This document shows, in pieces, positions 57,265-64,000 of a stretch of 64,000 bases of DNA. The DNA is taken from the NCBI RefSeq assembly GCF_016651105.1, contig NZ_JAEKEL010000002.1:516501-580500 (forward strand), written 5' to 3'. The notes below the pieces were generated by a model, which worked only from the letters and a program-made list of their open reading frames with translations, did not search any database and was not told where the DNA came from. The stretch's first letter is position 1. Every line of letters starts with the position of its first letter. A program made the translations under genes and the position numbers. The DNA is from Pseudomonas sp. TH15. Its GTDB lineage: Bacteria; Pseudomonadota; Gammaproteobacteria; Pseudomonadales; Pseudomonadaceae.

Positions 57265-58033
57265 GTCCATGAGCGCGCCCGCCCTGCTGTTGGTGCTGCA
57301 CGACGTGGCGCCGCAGACCTGGGCCGATTACCAGCCGTTCGTCGATGCTGTCGACGCCTTGGGCGGCGTGCCGATGACCTGGCTGGTAGTGCCCGACTTT
57401 CACAAGCACAACGCACTCGAAGCCCATCCGGGATTTCGGCGACGGTTGAGCAGCCGCCTCGCCCTGGGCGACGAATTGGCCCTGCACGGCTACTTCCACT
57501 GCGATGACAGCCCGCCGGCAACCACGCCACGGGACTGGTTTATGCGGCGGATCTACACTCACGAAGGCGAGTTCTATAGCCTGTCCCGGGAGGCGGCCCT
57601 CGCCCGCCTGCGCGCCGGTATTGAAGTGTTTGATCGTTACCATTGGCCCTTACAGGGTTTTGTAGCGCCTGCCTGGCTGATGAGCGAAGGTACGCGTCAG
57701 GCCTTGCGTCAGTTGCCATTGAGTTACACCAGCGACTCGCAACATCTGTATCGTCTGCCAGACTTCACGGCGATCGATGCACCGGGGCTGGTGTGGAGTG
57801 CCCGAAGCGCCTGGCGCCGGGGCGTGTCCAAACTCGTCAGCGATCAACGTGAACAACGCTGGCAGCAAGCACCGGTGATTCGCCTCGGTCTGCACCCGGT
57901 GGACATGCGCCATGAATTCTCGCGCAATTACTGGCTGCAAACCCTTAAACGCTTGCTCGACGAGGGCCGTGTGCCAATGACCAAGGCCAACTGGCTGACG
58001 CTGCAAAATGACCGTTTCGGTCGCGCCGCATGA
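57257..58033 (+). CDS. DUF2334 polysaccharide-deacetylase-like protein
   Basis: A 258-residue protein. LLLVLHDVAPQTW has the His-Asp pair and ELALHGYFHCDD the second His of the NodB-like fold; the last family residues are near LGLHPVDMRHEF. No signal peptide is seen. It overlaps the glycosyltransferase gene by eight bases and the next gene by four, so the three genes are translationally linked. Confidence 0.88.
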   Translation: MVESMSAPALLLVLHDVAPQTWADYQPFVDAVDALGGVPMTWLVVPDFHKHNALEAHPGFRRRLSSRLALGDELALHGYFHCDDSPPATTPRDWFMRRIYTHEGEFYSLSREAALARLRAGIEVFDRYHWPLQGFVAPAWLMSEGTRQALRQLPLSYTSDSQHLYRLPDFTAIDAPGLVWSARSAWRRGVSKLVSDQREQRWQQAPVIRLGLHPVDMRHEFSRNYWLQTLKRLLDEGRVPMTKANWLTLQNDRFGRAA

Positions 58034-59025
58034 GTCGCGGGATTCTGCTGTTCCTCGCCTTGCTGGCGGCGGTGCTGATCCCGCTGGTGCTGGGCGGCAA
58101 CGAAACCTGGTCGCGACTGCAAAACTTTCCGCTGAGCGAATTGCTGATCATGTTCGCCATGATCCTGCTCTGCTGGGTGGTCAACACGATGCGTTTGCGC
58201 CTGTTGCTCGGCGATCAGCGCGACAAGGTCACCCGCCTCAAAAGCCTCGGCGTGGTGATGGCCGCCGAGTTCGCCTACTGCGCCACACCCGGCGGCAGTG
58301 GCGGGCCGCTGACCATCATGGCCTTGCTCGCGCGCAATGGCGTGCGCCCGGCCAGGGGCAGCGCGGTGTTCGCCATGGACCAATTGAGCGACTTGCTGTT
58401 CTTTCTCTGCGCCCTCAGCGGGATTCTGATTTATGCGCTGTTCCAGCACCTCAGCCAACGCATGGAGTGGCTGCTGACGGTCAGCGCCGTCTCGATGTTC
58501 GGTGGGTTGGTCAGTTGCGTGGTGGTGGCTCGCTACCATCGCCTACTGATTCGCCTGAGCGGTCGGCTGCTGGCGCGCCTGAATGTCAAAGCGACCACGC
58601 GCCTGCGTTGGGCGCGAAAACTCCTGCATTTTCTGGCGGCGTTCACTGACACGCTGAAATTGCCTTATCAGACGCTGATCAAGGTGTTTGCCTTAACCTG
58701 CCTGCATTGGGCCGTGCGTTATAGCGTGCTGTATCTGGCGTTGCGCGGTTTGGGGGCGGATTTGCAGTGGGCCTGGACCTTTCTGATTCAAATGCTCTCG
58801 CTGAGCGCGGGGCAGTTCAGCCTGTTGCCGGGCGGTGCCGGGGCGGCGGAGTTGACGTCGGCGGCGCTGTTGGCGCCCATGGTGGGAAAATCGACTGCAG
58901 CGGCAGCGATTCTGATCTGGCGGGCGGTGACGTATTACTTCTATCTGGTCGTCGGTGGACCGGTGTTTTTGCTAATGCTTGGGCGACCGCTGCTTAAAAA
59001 GTTAATGAAGCTCAAGCAGGCGTAG
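58030..59025 (+). CDS. Flippase-like membrane protein (LPG synthase TM / UPF0104 type)
   Basis: A 331-residue protein with about eight membrane helices. PGGSGGPLTIMALLARNGV and LLPGGAGAAELTSAALLAPM are the two glycine-rich segments of this superfamily, also seen in AglD and MprF membrane domains. It overlaps the deacetylase gene by an ATGA. Such domains often move glycolipids across the membrane. Confidence 0.88.
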   Translation: MSRGILLFLALLAAVLIPLVLGGNETWSRLQNFPLSELLIMFAMILLCWVVNTMRLRLLLGDQRDKVTRLKSLGVVMAAEFAYCATPGGSGGPLTIMALLARNGVRPARGSAVFAMDQLSDLLFFLCALSGILIYALFQHLSQRMEWLLTVSAVSMFGGLVSCVVVARYHRLLIRLSGRLLARLNVKATTRLRWARKLLHFLAAFTDTLKLPYQTLIKVFALTCLHWAVRYSVLYLALRGLGADLQWAWTFLIQMLSLSAGQFSLLPGGAGAAELTSAALLAPMVGKSTAAAAILIWRAVTYYFYLVVGGPVFLLMLGRPLLKKLMKLKQA

Positions 59026-59075
59026 GAGCTGCCGAAGGCTCGGGCCGCGTTCGGACGATCTTTTCAGGGTTTAAT
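59025..59075. repeat. Remnant of the GATCGCAGCC-type repeat
   Basis: GTAGGAGCTGCCGAAGGCTC followed by ACGATCTTTTC is a partial, decayed copy of the repeat at 20911. Confidence 0.55.
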
Positions 59076-59240
59076 CCTTTCATCGTCGGACTCGGGCTTC
59101 AACTCCTCCCACAACTCGGCCGCACCGGGAAACTCTGTCCCGTCTTCCGGGCTCATCTCATCCGGATCATAACGACTCAAACAACCCTCGCCCAACGTGG
59201 CGGGCGCCTTGGAAGTGGCTCTATCCAGTGGATCGGCCAT
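59064..59240 (-). CDS. Small acidic protein of unknown function
   Basis: A 58-residue acidic protein (MADPLDRATSKAP, then YDPDEMSPEDGTEFPGAAELWEEL). The start at 59240 has AAGGA about seven bases upstream; a Met two codons earlier (59246) is an alternative. No family recognised. It lies after purU, with a long hairpin between. Confidence 0.55.
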   Translation of the reverse strand: MADPLDRATSKAPATLGEGCLSRYDPDEMSPEDGTEFPGAAELWEELKPESDDERIKP

Positions 59241-59265
59241 GGTCATGTCCTTAGTGCTGAAACGG

Positions 59266-59301
59266 CGAAGGGCCTGAGCGATTGAACGCCCAGGCCCTTC
59301 G
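59266..59301 (-). terminator. Hairpin after purU
   Basis: CGAAGGGCCTG and CAGGCCCTTCG pair over 11 bp, 19 bases after the purU stop, followed by CCGTTT. A weak T-run makes full termination uncertain. Confidence 0.6.
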
Positions 59302-59319
59302 AATTTCAACCGTGCAGTG

Positions 59320-60168
59320 TTAGAACACGACAGTTTTATTGCCGTGCACCAGCACCCGGTCTTCCAGGTGATAACGCAGACCGCGGGCCAGCACCATCTT
59401 CTCGACGTCGCGACCGAAGCGCACCATGTCTTCGATGCTGTCGCTGTGGCTGACACGCACCACGTCCTGCTCGATGATCGGACCGGCGTCCAGTTCTTCG
59501 GTGACATAGTGGCAAGTGGCGCCGATCAGCTTCACGCCACGCAGGGAAGCCTGGTGGTACGGCTTGGCACCAACGAACGACGGCAGGAAGCTGTGGTGAA
59601 TGTTGATGACTTTGTGGGCATATTCGCTGCACAACGCTGGCGGCAGAATCTGCATATAACGGGCAAGTACTACCACTTCGGCATCGTGCTGTTTGACCAG
59701 GCGCGAAACTTCGGCGAAGGCCGGCTCTTTGTCTTGCGGATTGACCGGTACGTGGTAGTACGGAATGCCGTGCCACTCGACCATGCTGCGCAAGTCGTCA
59801 TGGTTGGAGATCACGCAGGAAATTTCGCAATCCAGTTCATCACTGTGCCAGCGGTGCAGCAAGTCAGCCAGGCAATGAGATTCACGGCTGGCCATCAACA
59901 CCACGCGCTTTTTCTGCGCAGTGTCGGTAATACGCCAGTTCATCGAGAACTCTTCGGCTATCGGCGCGAACGCTTCGCGCAAAGCCTCAATACCAAAAGG
60001 CAGCGAATCGGCACGAATTTCGTGACGCATGAAGAACCAGCCACTGAGATTGTCCGAGTGATGGCTCGCTTCAGTGATCCAGCCGTTATGTGACGCCAGA
60101 AAGTTACTGACTTTAGCAACGATGCCGACGCGGTCCGGGCAAGCAATCACCAGCCGAAAAGTGCGCAT
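59320..60168 (-). CDS. purU: Formyltetrahydrofolate deformylase
   Basis: A 282-residue enzyme that hydrolyses 10-formyl-tetrahydrofolate to formate and tetrahydrofolate, balancing the C1 pool. An N-terminal ACT domain (about 1-85, FRLVIACPDRVGIVAKV) precedes the formyl-transferase fold with VINIHHSFLPSF. I use the ATG at 60168 (MRTFRLVIACPD). mvaT diverges on the other side, as in P. aeruginosa. Confidence 0.95.
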   Translation of the reverse strand: MRTFRLVIACPDRVGIVAKVSNFLASHNGWITEASHHSDNLSGWFFMRHEIRADSLPFGIEALREAFAPIAEEFSMNWRITDTAQKKRVVLMASRESHCLADLLHRWHSDELDCEISCVISNHDDLRSMVEWHGIPYYHVPVNPQDKEPAFAEVSRLVKQHDAEVVVLARYMQILPPALCSEYAHKVINIHHSFLPSFVGAKPYHQASLRGVKLIGATCHYVTEELDAGPIIEQDVVRVSHSDSIEDMVRFGRDVEKMVLARGLRYHLEDRVLVHGNKTVVF

Positions 60169-60506
60169 GAGGGTCAAACTCCAGAACTTCGCAAAGGCCG
60201 CCATTCTAGCGATTGCGCAGCAAAACTGCAGTATTGATGACGCCTTGCCCGGCACGCCGTTCAGCGACAGGGGTTCTGGCAGCGTCACTGCCCTCGCGAT
60301 GGTGTTCTTGTAGCCCATCTTCAAGAGAACAATTGTGAATATCTGTGATGACTACCCTGACACTATTTAACAATACATCGGTTTTGTGACCGGCTCACCG
60401 TAACTAAATTAAATAAACTCCGGTTAAATGTTTACTTGATGAAACACCCTGACTATTATTGCCGCACTGTCCCCTGCCATCCTGCGTCCTACATAAGGTA
60501 GTCCTC
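60169..60506. other. purU-mvaT divergent region (338 bp)
   Basis: No gene is supported here. The 150 bases next to mvaT are clearly richer in A and T than the surrounding coding DNA, which is the kind of DNA MvaT itself binds. Confidence 0.5.
60431..60459 (+). promoter_or_regulatory. Probable sigma-70 promoter of mvaT
   Basis: TTTACT (60431) and TATTAT (60454) are 17 bp apart. A start near 60466 would leave a leader of about 40 bases. Confidence 0.55.
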
Positions 60507-60884
60507 ATGTCCTTGATCAACGAATACCGCGCCACCGAAGAAGCTATCAAAGAGCTGCAAGCCCGTTTGAAGAACCTGTCCCAAGACGACAAACTGCAAA
60601 CCGAGCTGGAATTCGAAGGCAAACTGCGCACCCTGATGGGTGAATACTCCAAATCCCTGCGTGACATCATCGCGCTGTTGGATCCAGAGTCCAAAACCAA
60701 AGCACCACGCGGCGGCGCAGTAAAAACTACTGGCACCAAGCGTGCTCGCAAAGTTAAACAATACAAAAACCCGCACAACGGCGAAGTCATCGAAACCAAA
60801 GGTGGCAACCACAAAACTCTGAAAGAGTGGAAAGCCAAGTGGGGCGGTGACGTGGTTGAAGGCTGGGCTACCCTGCTGGGCTAA
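60507..60884 (+). CDS. mvaT: H-NS-like xenogeneic silencer MvaT
   Basis: A 125-residue nucleoid protein that silences AT-rich DNA. The N-terminal coiled coil (MSLINEYRATEEAIKELQAR) drives oligomers. The C-terminal AT-pincer region is RARKVKQYKNPHNGEVIETKG, ending LKEWKAKWGGDVVEGWATLLG. I use the ATG at 60507, with AAGGTA before it. Neighbours purU and sbcB are the same as in P. aeruginosa. Confidence 0.96.
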   Translation: MSLINEYRATEEAIKELQARLKNLSQDDKLQTELEFEGKLRTLMGEYSKSLRDIIALLDPESKTKAPRGGAVKTTGTKRARKVKQYKNPHNGEVIETKGGNHKTLKEWKAKWGGDVVEGWATLLG

Positions 60885-60924
60885 GCCGCAACGCCTGTCG
60901 CAGACTGATTTCGCGACTCAAAAG

Positions 60925-60951
60925 AACGCCAGCTGATGCTGGCGTTTTTTT
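60925..60951 (+). terminator. Terminator of mvaT
   Basis: AACGCCAGC-TGAT-GCTGGCGTT stem followed by more T. Confidence 0.93.
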
Positions 60952-60985
60952 ATGCCTGAGGTTCAGGCAACCTTCATGTTCGAAC

Positions 60986-62416
60986 TCAAAGACTCAAACG
61001 TTTGCGTAATGCCTGGACATAATTCTGCCATTCATTGAGCACCTCTCGCTGAATCGATGTAGCACTAATCGCCAATTGGGTGGCTGCCTCTGCAAATGAT
61101 TCCAGGGTATTTGGCGCTCCCCATTCAGGCGCCGACAATCGTTGCTGACAGAATATTCGCCAGCGTTCTTGCTCTTCGAAATTCAACGTATCGGGAAAGT
61201 TGCGTGCGCGATATCGAAACAATAATTCAGGTAAACGTTCATCATCGAACGGCCATTGTTGTTGCGCTAATTGTGCAGGGTCAGCGGCTCTGACTTGCTC
61301 ACACAAACGCCGATCCCGATCTCCGATAAAGCCATCGTATAACTGTTGCTCCGGGTCCTGGCTTGATGAGAAATCGTCGCTGGAATAAATCGCCGCGACT
61401 TTATCTCGCCAAACTTGTTGTGCGTCACTTAGCCGCAGCGCCCGTTCCTGATATAGCGCCATATCCAGCCCCAGGCGTTGCTGATCTTCAGAACGAAGTA
61501 CCGAGAGCGGTGCCACCACCGGGCATTTGTTGATATGAATGAGTTTGAGCGGCACCGGCAACTCGCCGTCAGCCAGATCATCGCGGCGGGTATACAGGCG
61601 CTGACGCAGCGTCTCAGCATCCAGATCGAGCAAGCCCTGGGGATCGAGGTGCAAGTCGCAAACTATCAGTGCGTTCTTGTTGCGCGGGTGCCAGGCCAAC
61701 GGCAGCACCACACCCACATAGTGGCGAGCTGCCGAAAAACGCCCGGAGATGTGCACCATCGGTTGCAGCAGCCGAACCTGATCCATCACCTTCTGTTTAC
61801 TGCGTAACTGGAACAGCCAGTCATACAGCTTCGGTTGTTTTTCCCGAATCAGACGGGCCAGGGCAATGGTGGCGCGCACGTCCGACAAGGCCTCGTGGGC
61901 GTTGCCATGATCGATGCCATTGGCCACCGTCAGACGATCCAGCTTGAGCGTCACCCGTCCTTCGTCATCCGTAGGCCAGCTCAGGCCATCGGGACGCAAG
62001 GCATAGGCTGCGCGCACCACATCAATCAGGTCCCAGCGGCTGTTGCCGCCCTGCCACTCGCGGGCATACGGGTCGAAAAAGTTTCGATACAGGCTGTAAC
62101 GGGTCATCTCGTCGTCGAAACGCAACGTGTTGTAACCCGCCCCACAGGTACCGGGGGCCGCGAGTTGGGCATGCACCCGCGTCATGAAGTCGGCTTCGCT
62201 CAACCCTTGCCTGGCCAGGCGACTCGGCGTGATACCGGTGATCGCGCAGGCAGCCGGATGCGGCAGGATGTCATCGCTGGGCTGGCAGTAAAGATTGACC
62301 GGCTCGTCTATTTCATTGAGTTCGAAGTCGGTGCGAATCCCCGCCACTTGCAGCGGGCGGTCACAACGGGGGTTGATGCCAGTGGTTTCATAGTCGTACC
62401 AGAAGATGGAGGTCAC
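60986..62416 (-). CDS. sbcB: Exodeoxyribonuclease I
   Basis: A 476-residue single-strand-specific 3'-5' exonuclease of the DEDDh family, nearly equal in length to the E. coli enzyme (475). The first acidic motif is FWYDYETTGINP; the second is GYNTLRFDDEMTRY and the His-Asp segment is NAHEALSDVRATIALARLI. I start at the GTG at 62416, with AGGA seven bases upstream; the frame is open 25 codons further up. Confidence 0.95.
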   Translation of the reverse strand: MTSIFWYDYETTGINPRCDRPLQVAGIRTDFELNEIDEPVNLYCQPSDDILPHPAACAITGITPSRLARQGLSEADFMTRVHAQLAAPGTCGAGYNTLRFDDEMTRYSLYRNFFDPYAREWQGGNSRWDLIDVVRAAYALRPDGLSWPTDDEGRVTLKLDRLTVANGIDHGNAHEALSDVRATIALARLIREKQPKLYDWLFQLRSKQKVMDQVRLLQPMVHISGRFSAARHYVGVVLPLAWHPRNKNALIVCDLHLDPQGLLDLDAETLRQRLYTRRDDLADGELPVPLKLIHINKCPVVAPLSVLRSEDQQRLGLDMALYQERALRLSDAQQVWRDKVAAIYSSDDFSSSQDPEQQLYDGFIGDRDRRLCEQVRAADPAQLAQQQWPFDDERLPELLFRYRARNFPDTLNFEEQERWRIFCQQRLSAPEWGAPNTLESFAEAATQLAISATSIQREVLNEWQNYVQALRKRLSL

Positions 62417-62602
62417 GGGCTGTTCCTGAACTGAAGACCGACGAAGTCTAGGCGCAGACAAGTCGCTGCGGCCAGTCAATCTGTCATTCAATCACCTCTG
62501 ACAACTCACCGTGCAATACATAGTTATGTCGTTTCCCCCCGAGAGGCTGCTAGCATCGGACGAAGATTGAATCCCGACCCGGCCCCATCATTCAGGTTGC
62601 CC

Positions 62603-63328
62603 ATGCTCGAGAGCACAGCACTGCCAAGGAAAGCGACGCTGTCCCCGCCACTGGACACGCGGTATCAAGTCGAAACGCCCGAAGGCATCGACTTGCCACT
62701 GCGCCCGGCCGGGCTGATGATCCGTGCACTGGCGTTCTCCATCGACCTCGGGCTGCGCGGGCTGATCCTCGGTTTGCTGTTCACCGTTCTGGCGTTTCTC
62801 GGCAAACTCGGTGCCGGGCTGGGCTCAATCCTGCTGTTCGGGGTCAGTTGGTGGTACATGGTGCTGTTCGAGGTGCTCAATCAGGGTCGCTCGCCCGGCA
62901 AGCAATGGATGGGTTTGCGGGTGGTGCAGGACGATGGCACGCCCGTCGGCTGGTCGGCCTCGTTGCTGCGCAATCTGCTGCGTTTTGTCGACCTGTTGCC
63001 GTTCGGCTATTTCCTCGGGGCCATCAGTTGCCTGCAACACCCGACCTTCAAGCGCCTCGGCGACCTGGCCGCCGGCACGCTGGTGATCTACAGCGAAAAA
63101 CCGCTCACCCGCCCCGAACTGCCCGAAGCCCAACCCCGGCGCCCGGTGTTTGCCCTGACGCTGACCGAGCAACGCGCCATCCTCGGTTTTGCCGAACGCC
63201 AGGGTGAATTGTCACCGGCGCGGGTCAACGAACTGGCCGCCCTGCTCGCTCAGCCGCTGCATATCAGCGCGCCGAAAGCGGTGACTGAACTCAACGGCAT
63301 CGCCCGCAGCTTGTTGGGCCCCGCATGA
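62603..63328 (+). CDS. RDD family membrane protein
   Basis: A 241-residue protein. LRPAGLMIRALAFSIDLGLRG holds the Arg and Asp of the RDD family, followed by helices at about 40-66, 75-100 and 120-145 and LGDLAAGTLVIY. A C-terminal cytoplasmic stretch of about 75 residues is not typical of short RDD proteins. The ATG at 62603 follows CAGG weakly. Its stop overlaps the next gene (ATGA). Confidence 0.87.
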   Translation: MLESTALPRKATLSPPLDTRYQVETPEGIDLPLRPAGLMIRALAFSIDLGLRGLILGLLFTVLAFLGKLGAGLGSILLFGVSWWYMVLFEVLNQGRSPGKQWMGLRVVQDDGTPVGWSASLLRNLLRFVDLLPFGYFLGAISCLQHPTFKRLGDLAAGTLVIYSEKPLTRPELPEAQPRRPVFALTLTEQRAILGFAERQGELSPARVNELAALLAQPLHISAPKAVTELNGIARSLLGPA

Positions 63329-64000
63329 AGCAAAGCCTGTTCGAAAGTCGCCACAAGGCCGAATGGGAGCAGTTCGCCCTCATGCTTGACCGGTTGGAAC
63401 GGGGCAAGGAAGCCACACGAATCGCCAGTTTCCCGAAAGACTATCGACGCCTCTGCCAACACCTGGCCCTGGCCCGCGAGCGCGGCTACAGCAGTTTCCT
63501 GGTGGATTCGTTGCAGCATCAGGTGCTGCGTGGCCATCAACAGTTTTATCGGCATCGCAGCCAGTTGGGGGCCAACGCACTGGCGTTTATCCTGGCCGGT
63601 TTCCCGCAACTGGTGCGCCAGCAGTGGCGCTTTGTATTGGCTGCCGGCCTGATGTTTTTTGGCAGCCTGATCGGCATGGGCTTGCTGGTGTACCTGTTCC
63701 CGGACCTGATCTACAACCTGATCCCGACCGAGCAGGTGACCGAGATGCAAAGCATGTACGACCCCGTTGCCGGGCACCTCGGGCGGTCGGCCGAACGGGC
63801 GGCCAGTGAAGACTGGGTGATGTTCGGCTACTACATCATGCACAACATCGGTATCGCCTTTCAGACCTTCGCCAGCGGTTTGCTGTTTGGCCTGGGTAGC
63901 GCGTTTTTCCTGTTCTTCAACGGCTTGACGATCGGTGCGGTGGCCGGGCACCTGACCCACATCGGTTACGGGCAAACCTTCTGGTCATTCGTGATTGGCC
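63325..64000 (+). CDS. Stage II sporulation protein M-like membrane protein (partial, 3' end outside window)
   Basis: The ATG at 63325 overlaps the RDD gene by four bases and the frame runs to the window edge (225 residues seen). MKQSLFESRHKAEWEQFALMLDRLE, then DYRRLCQHLALARERGYSS, then membrane helices with LFFNGLTIGAVAGHL are typical of the SpoIIM/DUF95 family. It has nothing to do with spores here; in non-spore-formers this protein pairs with RDD genes in a membrane operon of unknown role. Confidence 0.85.
   Translation, partial: MKQSLFESRHKAEWEQFALMLDRLERGKEATRIASFPKDYRRLCQHLALARERGYSSFLVDSLQHQVLRGHQQFYRHRSQLGANALAFILAGFPQLVRQQWRFVLAAGLMFFGSLIGMGLLVYLFPDLIYNLIPTEQVTEMQSMYDPVAGHLGRSAERAASEDWVMFGYYIMHNIGIAFQTFASGLLFGLGSAFFLFFNGLTIGAVAGHLTHIGYGQTFWSFVIG

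Overview
The window looks like chromosomal DNA of a Pseudomonas of the P. fluorescens group. It is GC-rich and densely coded. It carries an arcDABC arginine deiminase operon, MvaT, an OprD-family porin, PctA-like chemoreceptors, and the gene order queE-queC / tol-pal / ruvCAB / yebC / aspS / dps / slyX / oprD known from P. aeruginosa. Many intergenic spaces hold the REP hairpins typical of this group (arms reading like GTGGGAGCGGGCTTGCTCGCG). I see no prophage, insertion sequence, CRISPR array or rRNA. One tRNA gene (Lys, anticodon TTT) is present.

Layout. 1-5.8 kb: end of a heme oxygenase gene, a DUF454 membrane protein, a chemoreceptor, a CoA-transferase family protein and AlkA. 6.2-11.1 kb: arcDABC with an ANR/FNR-type promoter. 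11.2-19.7 kb: a DUF5064 protein, then a TyrR-like sigma-54 activator (GcsR type) and the operon gcvH-gcvP-sdaA-gcvT, with a sigma-54 promoter and three GcsR-like sites between them. 20-23.8 kb: a cold-shock protein, an RDD protein, nadA, tRNA-Lys, queC and queE. 24-34.6 kb, all on the minus strand: ybgC-tolQRAB-pal-cpoB, ruvC-ruvA-ruvB, yebC and aspS. 34.7-40.1 kb: an FmdB-type zinc ribbon, a ribbon-helix-helix protein, a Dps-like protein, a membrane protein fused to a cold-shock domain, slyX, a HIT protein and an OprD-family porin. 40.3-52.3 kb: mscS, yajQ, panE, a histidine kinase, a cobalamin adenosyltransferase, mutT (fused), a GST, argJ, secA and dciA. 52.4-59.2 kb: a HerA-like ATPase, a PctA-like chemoreceptor, and a coupled operon of GT4 glycosyltransferase, DUF2334 deacetylase and flippase-like membrane protein. 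59.3-64 kb: purU, mvaT, sbcB, and an RDD / SpoIIM-like pair that runs off the end.

How the genes work together. The arc operon takes up arginine in exchange for ornithine and makes ATP without oxygen; its promoter fits oxygen-limited control. The gcv-sdaA operon turns glycine into C1 units and serine into pyruvate, under a neighbouring activator. The tol-pal genes form one envelope-constriction machine, and ruvABC one Holliday-junction machine.

Most of the window is housekeeping. The least explained parts are the GT4/DUF2334/flippase operon, the membrane cold-shock fusion, the RDD/SpoIIM pair, the orphan histidine kinase, and the ribbon-helix-helix gene with a 19-codon reading frame nearby. 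All function calls rest on recognition of protein families by eye; no search was run. P. aeruginosa comparisons are from memory.
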